Notes under the pieces: generated by a model
Databases searched by the model: none
Seen by the model: the letters and a program-made list of their open reading frames with translations, nothing else
What the model was told of the DNA's origin: nothing
Source of the DNA: Boesenbergia rotunda
Lineage: Eukaryota; Streptophyta; Magnoliopsida; Zingiberales; Zingiberaceae
Direction of reading: 5' to 3'
DNA length: 64,000 bases
Assembly: GCA_024364735.1 (NCBI GenBank)
Contig: JAGFNQ010005241.1
Span: forward strand, 415,786-479,785
Made by a program: the position numbers and the translations under genes
Part shown: positions 53,864-64,000 of the stretch, one piece after another
Layout: every line of letters starts with the position of its first letter
Numbering within the stretch: position 1 is the stretch's first letter

Positions 53864-55740
53864 CATACTCCTTTTAAAATAATTAATGGGGTTTGAAAAA
53901 AAAAATTTAATATATATTATTTAATCGGGTATTCGGGTAGAACATTAGACATTGGTAATCCATCTATACTCTCTCTATTCATGTTGGATATTGAATTTTT
54001 CATCAGATTTAGAAGAAATTATTATTCCTACCGACTATAAGGTAACATTACTTGATCATGTCAAATGCCGCAACTTCTCTATTAGATCCTCAACACGAAA
54101 ATGTTCGACTAACATAGTTAAAAAGTTTTGTTAATTATGTTGAAAATTGAATCAACTTATGTTTTATAGATTTGGTTAATTCAAAATTTTTTGATTGGTT
54201 CGATTTCGGTTAAATAGTTATTTGATTTTAACCGTAGGTACGTTAAATAGATGGAATAATTCAGATGACCTTATATAGTTTATACAACTTAACTTATTTA
54301 AATGCGTGAAATAGCTTAAGTGGATTAGCAATGGTGATAATTTGGAAGGCGAGGACAAATTAGGAGGTTCAGATAAGCTAAGTGATGCATCCAGACAGCT
54401 AAACAATTTGAGCAAGCTCAGCCCAGTTGAGCTAGCTGAGTCTTCACAGTATGAATTAATAATTAATATATGAATATTATCATTAAAAGATCTGGGATTA
54501 AATTTTGACAAAGTCAATATGTCCATCCTCTCCCACGTGCAAGCCATAGCATCCGAGCTAGTAGCTCTCATGATTTACCTCCTCAATTTTAGCTCTGAAA
54601 TAGATTAACGGGAGTGTTGGGGCGAACGAATCGTTTTTTATCATTAGTTGAGCTAGTTGGGTGAGTTGAACTGATATTATTGTGTATGTTAATTAAAATA
54701 GCATGAATAAATTATATAAGATGTTTTAAAGTAATTATGGTATACTAATATTAATTTAGTTAAAAAATATTTTGATTAAAAATAATAAGATAACTCTTAT
54801 TTTTTTTCGTTAAAACAACATCCCGTCCTTAGGAATAATTTTAAAGGGCCCCACGGATATGATGCCACATTTAAGATGTAATGAAAATAAATTGAGTGTC
54901 ATATTTGGATCCTTTGCTGGACATGTATGACACTAATTTAGTAAAATAACTCAGGTTGGATGGTTGTGGATCGAAGTATCCATGAGTGAAAAAGTCCACG
55001 AATTTATTTTCACGAACAGAATATCGATTCAGCGTTGGACGAATTTATATCGACGACAGAGACCACAGGGTTGGCTGTTGACGACTTATAGATCTCATCG
55101 TTAAAAGAATAATTCCTGTTGTTAAAGCTCAACAATGACAGTATTAAATACAGTAGAAAGTTATCACTAAAAATACCCATCGAAAATTGATTAGCGATGG
55201 AAAACAAAATACCATCGTTAATAGCTCTTAACAACGATATCAAAGGCTATTAACGACGCTATTCACTATTGTCGCAAGTGATATTAACGACGAATTTAGT
55301 AATTTAACATAGTTTAATTGTTTAACAAGATTTAGCATATCATCATTAATGACAACAACAACGACATCACTTAATTGAATATGTCAAAATGTATATAATT
55401 TCTATAAACAAATTAATGAATGCTAAAAAAAAGTCAAAATACCACATATATTAAAATATCATCTACATCATTAAATTTGATATCGCAATATCTAAGTATC
55501 ATCTAATAAAATTCACAACCACAAAAGTATTCATTTCTCTAATGTCTTCGTATGCATGCATACGTTGGCATTCTCCTCCAAAAAGTCTATTTCATTACGA
55601 ACATCCAATACCTATAATAAATATATAAAAATAATGAATATCGCAATAAAATCTTTAAAATAATAAAGAAATCTTGAGATACAAAATATTAAACTTACCA
55701 TTTAATTTCATCAAACAAAAGAGATAATAATAAGAACAAG
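53863..55740. other. Unassigned, with possible CACTA-like subterminal motifs
   Basis: 54218-54571 holds a 117-codon minus-strand ORF with no recognised domain. 55015-55320 contains repeated short motifs of the type (T/C)ATCGTTAA and TTAACGACG, which resemble subterminal repeats of CACTA transposons. No CACTA termini or transposase are seen, so the call is tentative. Confidence 0.3.
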
Positions 55741-55743
55741 AGA

Positions 55744-55870
55744 TCACCTCATCTCACTGTGCCAAACTCGTCCGGCTATTTATCTGACCGTATTCATTTT
55801 TTTCTAGTCGAACAAATTAAACCAAATAAGAAATCAACAAATAGTGGAAAAGAATGAAATAACAGAGGGG
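55744..55870 (-). pseudogene. Degraded copy of CID-like exon 2 and intron
   Basis: On the minus strand an open piece encodes 'INSRTSLAQ-stop-DEVIS', equivalent to the exon 2 segment at 58373-58456. It continues upstream into the same intron sequence ('gaataaatcatt...' region aligned at 58457-58520). TCTGTTATTTCATTCTTTTC is shared. It is about 80 % alike and carries a stop, and it is closer to the usual family consensus (NSRTSLAQ) than the copy at 58.4 kb. Confidence 0.55.
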
Positions 55871-56141
55871 ACAAAAAAGTGTTGAAAAGTGTATTTACGT
55901 GTTCGTCGCTGTTGAAAAGTAGTGCAAGCTCTTCTTATAACCTACATATCCGAAACACAAAAATTTTAGCTAGTTTAGACACGTTTTAAATTGCAAGTGG
56001 AAGGTTGTGAAATCTGATATTAAACTACATATGATGAAGCGTCAGAATAAGCTAATAATTAAACTCTTAATCCACAATGCAAAAATCCATCAACTATGAA
56101 ACAACATTAGCTCGATTTAAATATTCTAAAACATGGTTTCA

Positions 56142-56939
56142 GGATGTGTTTGGTTCAAGTTATCATATATAATTTTGTTTATGTAATTACCAAATAATCA
56201 CATAACTAAGATAATAAGAAATAAAATATTATCTGAAATTGTTTGGTTCAATTTAGGTAATCAAATAAAATCTTATTTGTTTGGAGTTAATAGTCTATAA
56301 CATAATATAATATTTTACCGTATTACCCTTTAGAATTTGTTTAGATAATTTTATTAAATTTTAAATTAAATTTATTTAATTTTCTTTATTTAATTTATTA
56401 AAAATCTAATTAAAAAAATATTCGCCGGTGACATCGAGGTCGACATCGGCGTTGACGTCGACCGTCGGTGTCCGTGTAGGCTGTCGGTCGCCGACGATCA
56501 CCTCCCAACGCCAGCGATCGGCGCAAATCATCGGTGACTGCTCGCCAGCTATCGCGCCTACCGTCGGCAATCGACACAGATCGCCGATGGCTGTCGGCTG
56601 TTGTCGACGCCAACCGTCGGCGATGGTCGTCGGTCGTCGTTGTCGGTCGTCGGCCGCGAATAATGCTTCCGGAAGTTAATAAATTGTAATTGTTATTTTC
56701 ATCTTAAATGTAAAAATTAAAGGATAATTTTGGAAAGATAAGTTTTATAATCCCAGAATCAAGAAAAACTCTACTTTCCTAAGGTTTTTCGATTCCCGGT
56801 TGCATGCCCCTTTTGCTGACGTGTCGGGCATCGATCATTATTTGGGAATCGCTAATTATCTAAACCAAACAAGATTTTCGTTGATAACCTTGGATGGATA
56901 ACCAAGGTTATCAAGAATAATTCTCAACCAAACGCACCC
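56142..56939. mobile_element. 798-bp TIR element, PIF/Harbinger-like MITE with GC-rich core
   Basis: Left end GGATGTGTTTGGTTCAAGTTAT, right end ATTCTCAACCAAACGCACCC: imperfect terminal inverted repeats of about 25 bp. Target duplication TCA (56139-56141 and 56940-56942), three bases as for PIF/Harbinger. Flanks are very AT-rich, but the centre 56418-56660 is GC-rich, with many GTCGTCGG/CGCCGAC motifs. No transposase is present. Confidence 0.65.
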
Positions 56940-58372
56940 TCAGTGTAATTCTTATGCATTTCTAAAATACCAAAATAAGAGTAAAATCAAAACCTATATA
57001 GACCCCAAAAAAAAAAAAATCTAAGCATGATATCCACCATGTCCAGAACTGCATGGTATCACACATTATCAAAGACATGCTTGCTTAAGTTCACTCCTCC
57101 TGTGAATGCATTAGGAGATTTACCAACCAAAAAAAAAAGCTATGGATAAAATATCAAATCAATAAAACAAAAGAATGAGTGAAATAAAAGATTGTGGATC
57201 CTAGATTCCTAGTTGGAGATTCATTTTTGCCAACGTTTCAATCTTAGTAGTTTCACTGCTAGTTATCTGAAAACTTATACATCATTTAACGATCATGTTA
57301 GTCTAAATTATATGGATATGTAAGGCCCTTTAAAAATGCAAAAAAAAAAATGCAAGGAAGGAATCAATGGTCTTTCTTCTTTATAATGCTGCAATGATAG
57401 ATACAGGAAAAAAGAGATTTTCTAGTCATGGCTGGAAGGTATAGCACTACTTCTTTCTTAAAATTTTAGATGAAGGAACTTCATTGTTGGTTATTAAGCA
57501 GCCATTACCACCTGAGATGGATTATCCTCCACATTTAAAAGTCCTATTTACATTCAAAGCATCTAACAAATCTGGCTAAAAAAAAATTGAATTGGTTAGA
57601 AGTTATGCATCCAAGGACCCATTGACAAGCCCTTAAAGCCCTAATATGTAACACTTCTGTAAATTGAGAAGAATAGTGTGCCTATATTGTTGGTTTTTGA
57701 GATCCTAGAGCCACAGCCACTTAGCAAGATGCCGTGCTGAATCTCAATCTATCTAAAATTTGAAACAATTTCTTGAAGCTAGTTTATCATACAACGGTGA
57801 AGTAGGTGGACAACACATGTTTGAAGACAATGTAACATCCAAATACCTTTCTACCAAGTTTTGTAATCAAAATTTAGAAAAATCCAGATCTACTGAGTTG
57901 TGGCACACTCAAAACTCACTTCATCTCTTTCAAAAGGTTCCTATTTATAACTCTCCTCAGATCTCTTCCAGTGCATGACTTCTTCTCCTTACAGATTACC
58001 CAACAGTGCTTGCCCATTTCAACCCAATCTTGTGCTCTTGTGTGACTAAGGACATTTGGTGAAATAATAATATATTTCTACAAAATCTAGAGTTAAATAT
58101 TCGGGCAAAAATTGAACTTGCATGAGCCAATATCTATGCGCGCACAGCCCCATTTTATTCAGCTTGCTTAGATAAATTCAATCCCTGCAGGACTCTATGA
58201 AACCTACAATAATCAAAAGCCATCCTTCCAAAAATGTGACAGTAGCACAACAGCAAAAAGGAAGAGGATACAAAAAGTACAAAACACATCCTAGTTCGCC
58301 AATAACATTTCCCAAGAGCCAAATTGTCACCCCAGAGCCTAAATTGAAAGGAAAAATGTCTCAAAGCCTTAC
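56940..58372. other. Unassigned, possibly intron or flank of the CID-like fragment
   Basis: No recognised domain. Short ORFs (57760-57978 plus, 58155-58436 minus) have no family. RNA-recognition-motif exons that should follow in a complete CID-like gene were not found here. Confidence 0.35.
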
Positions 58373-58456
58373 ATATGCAACGTAGACAGTCTTTCATCAC
58401 CTCATCTCTCTGTGCCAGACTCGCCCAGCTATTCATCCAACTTATCCGTTTTTGTT
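58373..58456 (-). pseudogene. CID-like PABP-interacting protein gene, exon 2 fragment
   Basis: On the minus strand encodes KRISWMNSWASLAQRDEVMKDC, corresponding to the RMNSRTSLAQRED block that precedes the first RNA-recognition motif in plant CID/PAIP proteins. Bounded by an acceptor-like TTCGATTAG (58458) and a donor-like GTAAGG (58372). The frame does not join exon 1 cleanly (phase 0 against phase 2), and the RRM exons are absent. Confidence 0.55.
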
Positions 58457-58533
58457 CTAATCGAACAAACTAAATCTAATAAGAAATCAACAAAGAGAGG
58501 AAAAGAATGAAATAACAGAGGAGAAGACTATAC
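58457..58533 (-). other. Intron of the CID-like fragment
   Basis: 77 bp between exon 1 and exon 2 with GT-AG ends on the minus strand. A related sequence follows the copy at 55.74 kb. Confidence 0.5.
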
Positions 58534-58823
58534 CCTCTTTCCACTGGATCCATTGAAGCCACCATTTCCCAAAGCAAGGCTCGCCCCAAATCCACCCCCA
58601 AAAAACCCGCCACTAAAACCAACGCCAAGACCTGCGTAGGGTGCGGCCACTCCGCCTCCGGCGATCGACGGTGGAACGAAATCCGTGACCATCGGACTCA
58701 TTTTTGACAGGAGCTCCTCGAGATCCCTCATCTCCTGCTCTGAACCCTGGGATCGCTGCACCACTGCGGCCGGTCCCAGACTGGAGACGCGGTGCAGCTG
58801 TTGATATCTGAGTTGGAATCCAT
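58534..58823 (-). pseudogene. CID-like PABP-interacting protein gene, exon 1 with degenerate PAM2 motif
   Basis: The minus-strand frame reading EMRDLEELLSKMSPMVTDFVPPS matches the PAM2 region of plant CID (PAIP) proteins, which binds the MLLE domain of poly(A)-binding protein. Three usual residues are changed (L to M, N to S, A to V); the key Phe and Pro remain. It is followed by a Gly/Phe/Ala-rich stretch (GLGVGFSGGFFGGGFGA) and a donor-like GTATAG. An ATG at 58823 (MDSNSDINSC), with a normal-looking 5' leader, is in a different frame, so a frameshift is needed to reach PAM2. The fragment stands alone in transposon-rich DNA and is probably a pseudogene or captured piece, though a real gene with errors is not excluded. 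Confidence 0.55.
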
Positions 58824-59030
58824 TAGGGTTGGGGTGAGGGAGGAAGGTCGGAAGAGAATCGCCGACAGCGGCGACTGTGGCGCTGGAGGCGAGATGACGA
58901 ATTTATTGGAGTCGGCTCTCTCTCCCAGTCGTCGCGCGGAGATGGGGACACGGGACGGGATAGGGTTTACAGAGCAGCAAGAACTTTGTCGCTTGTTTAT
59001 TTGAGTCAGAAGCATGTTTTGCGTTAGATC
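58824..59030 (-). promoter_or_regulatory. 5' leader-like sequence of the CID-like fragment
   Basis: On the minus strand a CT-rich stretch (CATCTCCGCGCG, CTCTTCCGACC, CTCACCCCAACCCTA) leads to the ATG at 58823. The composition is typical of a plant 5' UTR and unlike the AT-rich flanks. No TATA box was fixed. Confidence 0.4.
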
Positions 59031-59039
59031 CGACCACGA

Positions 59040-60474
59040 TTCGAAATCGACGATTTAAAATCGTCGATTCGACGGTTCGTGAAAGGTCGACCCTTAATCT
59101 TATGATTCATTAGAAGTCGACCCTTAACCTTAACCGCCCAAGCTGGTTACGGTTCATGGTTCGGAACCGCCGGTTCACAGTTCGATTTACGGTTCAATAT
59201 TATTATATTAAAAATAATTTAAAATTTAAAATTAAATTTAAAATATAAAGTTTATTTTAAAAAAAACTTGCACTTATATAAGTTGCATATGTATCCCCTT
59301 AGGATGTAGGGGAAACAAAGCCCCCGTAGTTCTTTTACATTTTTACCCTTTTACAATCTTTATCACTCACTTCCATTTCCTCCCGTTCCCGTTGTATTCG
59401 TTCCTTTGGTATCAAATTCTTCGACTTCGTCCTCTGAAAGTTGCATTCCTTGGATTCTTTTCTCGGCTCTGGTCCAATCGTCTAGTAATGCTTGAGCTTG
59501 CAATGAGTCGAGAGATATAGTTGATCGTCGTTCATCTAACATGTTGTCGTCAGCACTGAACGTCTGCTCCACAGCAACAGTTGACACTGGAGAAGCTAAA
59601 ATTTCTTTTGCGATCACGGAGAGAACGGGAAAGCATTAAGTCTTCTGTGACCACCACTTCAAGGTATGAAAATATTCGCTATCTGCTTCATTAAAATCAA
59701 AAGAAGTCGTAAAATAATTCTCAAGTTCCTGTGTGGAACTTGAGGATCCTCGTGGACGTTTCGTCCGTTCTTTTAATAAAAGTTGTGCTTTTGTAAGTTT
59801 TAAATTAATACTAGTAGGTTGTTGTGTTTCAGAAATATTAGTTTGTATTCTATATTTAACATAATATTGATTATAAAGATCATATAAATAATTTCTAATA
59901 TTATATATAATATTAACGGGATCCGAAGAAGAAGAATCTTTAATAGGAATTAAAGCGTCATAATATAAAGTTAACATTTCTTATAAAACTTCTAATTTAA
60001 ATCTAGGATCTAAAGCAAATGCAATTAAATAAATTTCATGAATAAAATAAAAATATTTTTCCAATCTAGTTTTCATAGCTAATATGCATGAAGTTAAAGC
60101 TTTATTATTGACATGTTCATTTAATATTAATACTATACTACAAAAATTTACTAAAATTAAATGAGCAGTGGGATAATAAATACCGAAAAGTTGTTCAGTT
60201 GCATCGTTAAATACTTTTAAATTTTCACAAATATTACTACAAATATTTTATTGTTGTGAAAATAAATATATATTAGTATTACTATTTTCTGTAAAAAATA
60301 AACATAATAAATCTTTATATTGAAATAAATCTTGTAATAATTAATATGTTGAATTTCAACGTGTAGGAACATCACATGGAAATTTTTTAGGTCTCATTTC
60401 ATTAGCTTTAAAAAATCTACCACATTGTTTCATCATAGATGGATGCGATCATAAATATGAAATTGTGATTCTAA
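59040..60474 (-). mobile_element. hAT DNA transposon relic
   Basis: A transposase pseudogene (59363-60440) with downstream DNA containing 'GGTTCGGAACCGCCGGTTC' and 'ACGGTTCATGG', typical of hAT subterminal repeats (59140-59200). The 5' part is cut by an LTR at 60475. Termini and the 8-bp target duplication could not be fixed. Confidence 0.6.
59363..60440 (-). pseudogene. hAT transposase, C-terminal half
   Basis: Order on the minus strand: CGRFFKANEMRP, CDVPTR-stop-NSTY (the hAT 'PTRWNSTY' with Trp lost), NICSNICENLKVFNDATEQLFG, CILAMKTRLEKYFYF, IAFALDPRFKLE, a linker (STQELENYF), then the dimerisation domain WWSQKT...SVIAKEILASPVSTVAVEQTFS and MLDERRSTISLDSLQAQALL. The C-terminal hAT dimerisation region is well kept, and several stops (near 60350, 60250 and 59985) interrupt the rest. 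It is RICESLEEPER/Ac-type. The N-terminal zinc-finger BED domain is missing. Confidence 0.75.
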
Positions 60475-60691
60475 TGTTGGGGCAATCAACACAAGTATGA
60501 TCGGGAGGATCATGGATTTTGATGTGTGTGTCAATATAATTAAGTTAGGGTTTCATGTTGATCTAATATGTGTATGTGAGTGTACAAGTTTGCAGGATAC
60601 ACATAAACTTGGTTGGATATCTTCAGGTATGGTGAAGAGTGGTATAGAGGCAAGCCGTGGACTTATGTGCGCATCCGAGGGACCATGGACA
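60475..60691 (+). repeat. LTR fragment (SIRE-like), truncated by a later LTR
   Basis: TGTTGGGGCAATC at the start, sharing TCATGGATTTTGATGTGTGTG and 'gcatccgagggacca' with the LTR at 42680. Cut at 60691 where another LTR begins. Confidence 0.55.
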
Positions 60692-60875
60692 TGTTGGTGC
60701 AATCTTGGTTAGGTCAAGGTTGACCTAGTTTGACTAAGCTTGGTGAGCTTAAGTTTAGATGTTTCGATGTTTGATAATGATGTTTGAATGTCGTATGATG
60801 TCAAGTGGGTCAAGGTTGACTGGAGGCTTGACTGAAAAGACCTAGTGGGACTAGGCACACCAAGTGGGATTAGGT

Positions 60876-61135
60876 GAAGTCCAGGTGGATCGGGGAGATC
60901 GCACGCTGGCATGGGAAAAGGCCTAGTGGGACTAGGTGAAGTCCAGGTGGATCAGGGAGATCGCACGCTGGCATGGGAAAAGGCCTAGTGGGACTAGGCA
61001 CACCTAGTGGGACTAGGTGAAGTCCAGGTGGATCGGGGAGATTGCACGCTGGCATGGGAAAAGGCCTAGTGGGACTAGGCACACCTAGTGGGACTAGGTG
61101 AAGTCCAGGTGGATCGGGGAGATAGCACGCTGGCA
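60876..61135. repeat. 62/81-bp tandem array in an LTR
   Basis: Four copies of GAAGTCCAGGTGGATC-GGGAGAT-GCACGCTGGC, the later two with an extra 19-bp 'gcacacctagtgggactag' block. An 88-codon minus-strand ORF through it is an artefact. Confidence 0.85.
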
Positions 61136-61410
61136 AGGTGGAAGTCTACCGAGAGATTCGACCTAACTCGAGGGTTAGGCGAATTTGGTTGGGAACCAAG
61201 TTAAGTCCGAGCTGGGAACTAGGCAGAAGAAAGCCAGGTTGGTCAAAGGGGTTGACCAGACACTTGGTAGGGAGCCCTAGACTTGTGACAACAAGTTAGG
61301 TTGGACTCAATCGATTAGGGTTGAGTTTCTTGCGATCAGTAGCTTCCTTGATCGATCACCAGATCAATCAAGGGATGTGCGAATTGATCAGCTGATCAAT
61401 TAGGGTAGTT

Positions 61411-61580
61411 TGCGCGAGAGAACAGAATGGTCCTGAATCGATTGAGCAATCGATTCAGGATACCCGTAATCGATTGGCTAATCGTTTAGGGCAGTTTGCG
61501 CGAGAGAACAGAAGGGTCCTGAATCGATTGAGCAATCGATTCAGGATACCCGTAATCGATTGGCTAATCAATTACGGTTC
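61411..61580. repeat. 86-bp tandem duplication
   Basis: TGCGCGAGAGAACAGAA-GGTCC recurs at 61411 and 61497. Each unit carries two AATCGATT pairs, both inverted repeats (CCTGAATCGATT-GAGC-AATCGATTCAGG). Confidence 0.85.
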
Positions 61581-61974
61581 GAAAACTAGCCGTTGAACGG
61601 CTAAATCTGACGTGGTAATCGATTTGGTAATTGATTCAGAAACCCTAGGCGTCGGGTATTTAGGGTTTTCATGCAGGTTTGAAGCGCAGGGCTCAACGGC
61701 AACTTTGGCTCTTCTCCTCCTTCTTCCACGCCATTTCAAGAGAAGTTTTGGAGCTTAGTGTTGCTGCACTTCCAAAGTTCTAGAGGCGATAACAAGCTTG
61801 AAGATAGCAAGGAAAGCAAAGAGAGCTTATCATTGTAAATCTTGTAAGATTTCATTTTGTTTTTGCTTAGATTCTTGTTGTATCTTCTTGTAAGCTTGTA
61901 AGAGGTTTCTCCACCTCAAGAAGGAGATCTTTCATAGTGTATGAGAGAGTGAGGAGAGTGGACCCTTGGATTAG

Positions 61975-64000
61975 TGATGGTCCCGAAATACTAGATTAAG
62001 TTGTCACGAATGTGGGTTCATCAGAATTTAGAATGTGAATAAAAACCTGGAAACCCTTTTTGCAATCAAAGAATGAAAACGTAGTAAAAGGGCCACAGGT
62101 CGTATTTTTCCTAGGGACTAGTTGAGAGTTTGTTTAATTCGAGCTCGTGTTTATGTGTCGTTTGTGAATTTTGGGTTTCAAATAAAATTGGCTTTTTGGG
62201 GTTGCAAGCATGAAATGAAAACTCAATAGAAAGAAGGAAACTTAACCACGGAACTTAACAAGTGAATACGAGTTATAACCCAAACAATTTGGAGCTTGAT
62301 TGCAACTTAGCCTAATTTGGAGAGCAAATCTGATTCAAGGCAAAGAAATGCTAAGCAATGAAGCAACAAATTAAATTCGATACAGACCAAATTCGAACAA
62401 TCTAAAAACAATCCAATACAAAATCAATACCGAAACCCACTAGATACAAAATGCATGCAATTACAACTGATATTCAGAATTAAAACCTAGAATTCAGAAT
62501 CAAGTTGAATGCAAAACCATTTGTTTTCAAGCTCAATAGCATGCTTAAAGATATGTTTAGACTTGATACAATTTAGTGCAAAAACAAAACTTAACACAAC
62601 CTACAGAATTCAGCAACTTGGTACACCTAAATGAGAAAGCTGTTGTGCCAAAAACTGAATTTAAATGCAGGAATTCGTAGCTGATTAATTCAGCTTGGGA
62701 GACCAAGATGCCAATGAAGAGAAAACACTAATTGGAATGAAGAATTCCAAAACAGCTGATGCAGAACCTTGCGGCAGAATTTCAGAAATTTGGAGACAGG
62801 ATGTGCAGCCACAAATTGGATACAAAATCAGACAAAGAAAACTGAACTAGAATAGAAACATTTGAATGCAAAATTCAGAAGCGATCCATTGCAGAAATGA
62901 AGTGCAAATGCAGAAACTGAAGTGGCACACAAGGAAGGGCTGATACACAAGGTACAACCCAAATTCAGAGATTGATATCCATTGCCTTTGAGTGCAACAA
63001 ACTGCACGTGAGTTCAGAAGTTAGAACTCAGCTTACTTGTACCATTTCAGAAATAAGAAGCTGAAGATTGCAGAAATTAAAGCTGGGTGGCAGAATTGGA
63101 AACTTACTTTTGCAAAAATGAAAAACCGAAGTACACTAACCAAGCTGAAACTAAATGCAACAATTGACTTCAATAACTATATAAATGAAACGAACTTAAA
63201 GGTGAATTCAGAAGATTAAAACTAAACTAGTTTGATGTAAAATTCAGAAACGGTAGAAAAAAAAAAAAGAAAACCACTGAAACGCAGGAAACAAATTGAT
63301 ACGCAGAACAGGGAATTGATACGCAACTACAGAAATGAACGCAAGAAATTAAACATTAAATGAACTGAAATTAAATACTATTGTTCACTAAACAAGTTCC
63401 TAACTGATTACTTGCAGAATTTAAAACCTAATTAAGGGCAAAATCGAAGTGAAAAGGAAAGCTCAACTGAACGAAATCAGAATTGAAACAACATTCAGAA
63501 ATCGAAATTACAACTATAACTGAAAATTCGCTAAGAAAACTACTCCTCAATCCTTCCCTAGCTCAAATCCTCCTTGTTCGTCACGCAAGGGCTGGCCTCG
63601 AACCCGTAAGCTCAGCAAATCATCAAGAAATTGTCTCTGCGATTCAATCCCAGCTCAAACTCTGCCCAATCTGAATTTCCATTCGAATTCTTCAATCTCG
63701 TTGCGTCCAAGTGCGATGGTGATTCGGGGATGGTCAGAGCACTCTAGGGAACCCCTCCAGATAGCTCCGGGTGATGTAAATTGAATGCAACTGAGATTGA
63801 CGACTTCAAACAGCAAAGCCACGAAAACCTCACAATGGCTCTGTTCTTGGGCAATTCTCAAGCTGGAAACTTCACTAGACCTCCTCTTGATTATCAAGAA
63901 CTTGATCTAAGCAAGAAATTAAGGGGTCGCGCCCCTTGGATTGAAGAAAACTAGCTGAAGAACAAAGAACACGTGAAGAAGATGACTATGCGGTGGAGAC
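61975..64000 (-). mobile_element. 2.5-kb-family LTR, inverted, running off the window
   Basis: Reverse complement of the LTR at 24926-27449: it opens TGATGGTCCCGAAATACTA, with GCAATCAAAGAATGAAAACG and GGGTCGCGCCCCTTGGATT. The preceding pentamer is ATTAG (61970-61974). About 2.0 of 2.5 kb is present; the far end is outside the window. Confidence 0.8.

Larger units (their letters stand above)
60692..61974 (+). repeat. SIRE-like LTR with tandem arrays and AATCGATT palindromes
   Basis: TGTTGGTGCAATCTTGG at the start. Contains a four-copy array (60876, 60938, 61019, 61100; periods 62, 81, 81 bp) of GAAGTCCAGGTGGATC units, and an 86-bp duplication (61411 and 61497) with palindrome pairs AATCGATT. 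A TATTTAG box is at 61657. Interrupted at 61974 by another LTR. Confidence 0.65.

Noticed and set aside
54218..54571. A 117-codon minus-strand ORF
   Set aside because: No recognised domain, AT-rich composition and no supporting neighbours.
60870..61136. An 88-codon Pro-rich repeat ORF on the minus strand
   Set aside because: Read-through of the 62/81-bp tandem array inside an LTR.
61411..61580. CRISPR-like array
   Set aside because: Two tandem copies with palindromes in a plant LTR; no spacer diversity.

Overview
This is nuclear DNA from a flowering plant, in a gene-poor, transposon-dense region. The evidence is a set of layered LTR retrotransposons of the plant Ty3/gypsy lineages Tat and Tekay/Del and of Ty1/copia (SIRE-like and others), plant MITEs, a hAT relic, plant-type tRNA-iMet primer sites, and one fragment of a plant PABP-interacting-protein (CID-like) gene. 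A monocot is plausible, but the sequence alone does not settle the species. No intact host gene, rRNA gene, CRISPR array or bacterial-style operon was seen.

Layout. 1-1145: AT-rich tandem repeats, each headed by a decayed initiator-Met tRNA. 1155-5399: the 3' part of a Tat Ty3/gypsy element with an antisense extra ORF, polypurine tract and 3' LTR. 5400-8868: a ~760-bp direct-repeat pair bracketing a minus-strand copia gag/LTR piece and a solo LTR. 8869-15754: a minus-strand Tat gag-pol with a perfect-boundary 867-bp tandem duplication in its polymerase region and a 14-bp minisatellite in its LTR. 16913-17316: a long foldback MITE with a 10-bp target-site duplication (TSD).

17340-42650 is a four-level nest. 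An old copia-type LTR (level 0) holds a solo LTR at 17917-18890 and a chromodomain Ty3/gypsy (Tekay/Del) element at 19067-42211 (level 1, TSD GTATG). That element holds a gag-only SIRE-like element at 24073-33842 (level 2, TSD TGTAC) and a solo LTR at 36751-39174. Each LTR of the gag-only element holds a further solo LTR (24926-27449, TSD ATTAG; 30864-33318, TSD GTAGT).

42680-52130: a SIRE-like LTR, a SIRE-like 3' end with a chimeric ORF and a reiterated AT-rich spacer, then a decayed copia pol and its 3' LTR. 52131-59030: mostly unassigned AT-rich DNA with an (AT)n tract, a 798-bp TIR element with a GC-rich core, and two copies of a CID-like gene fragment. 59040-60474: a hAT transposase pseudogene. 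60475-64000: three successively nested LTRs running off the window.

The most unusual signal crosses family boundaries. The SIRE-like LTRs carry pairs of short perfect palindromes (CAGTCGACTG, CAGGCGCCTG or AATCGATT) at a fixed spacing just upstream of the TATA box. In the CAGTCGACTG families the spacing is 19-20 bp in every pair found, in both orientations and in diverged copies. Every coding region is broken, so nothing here looks autonomous.
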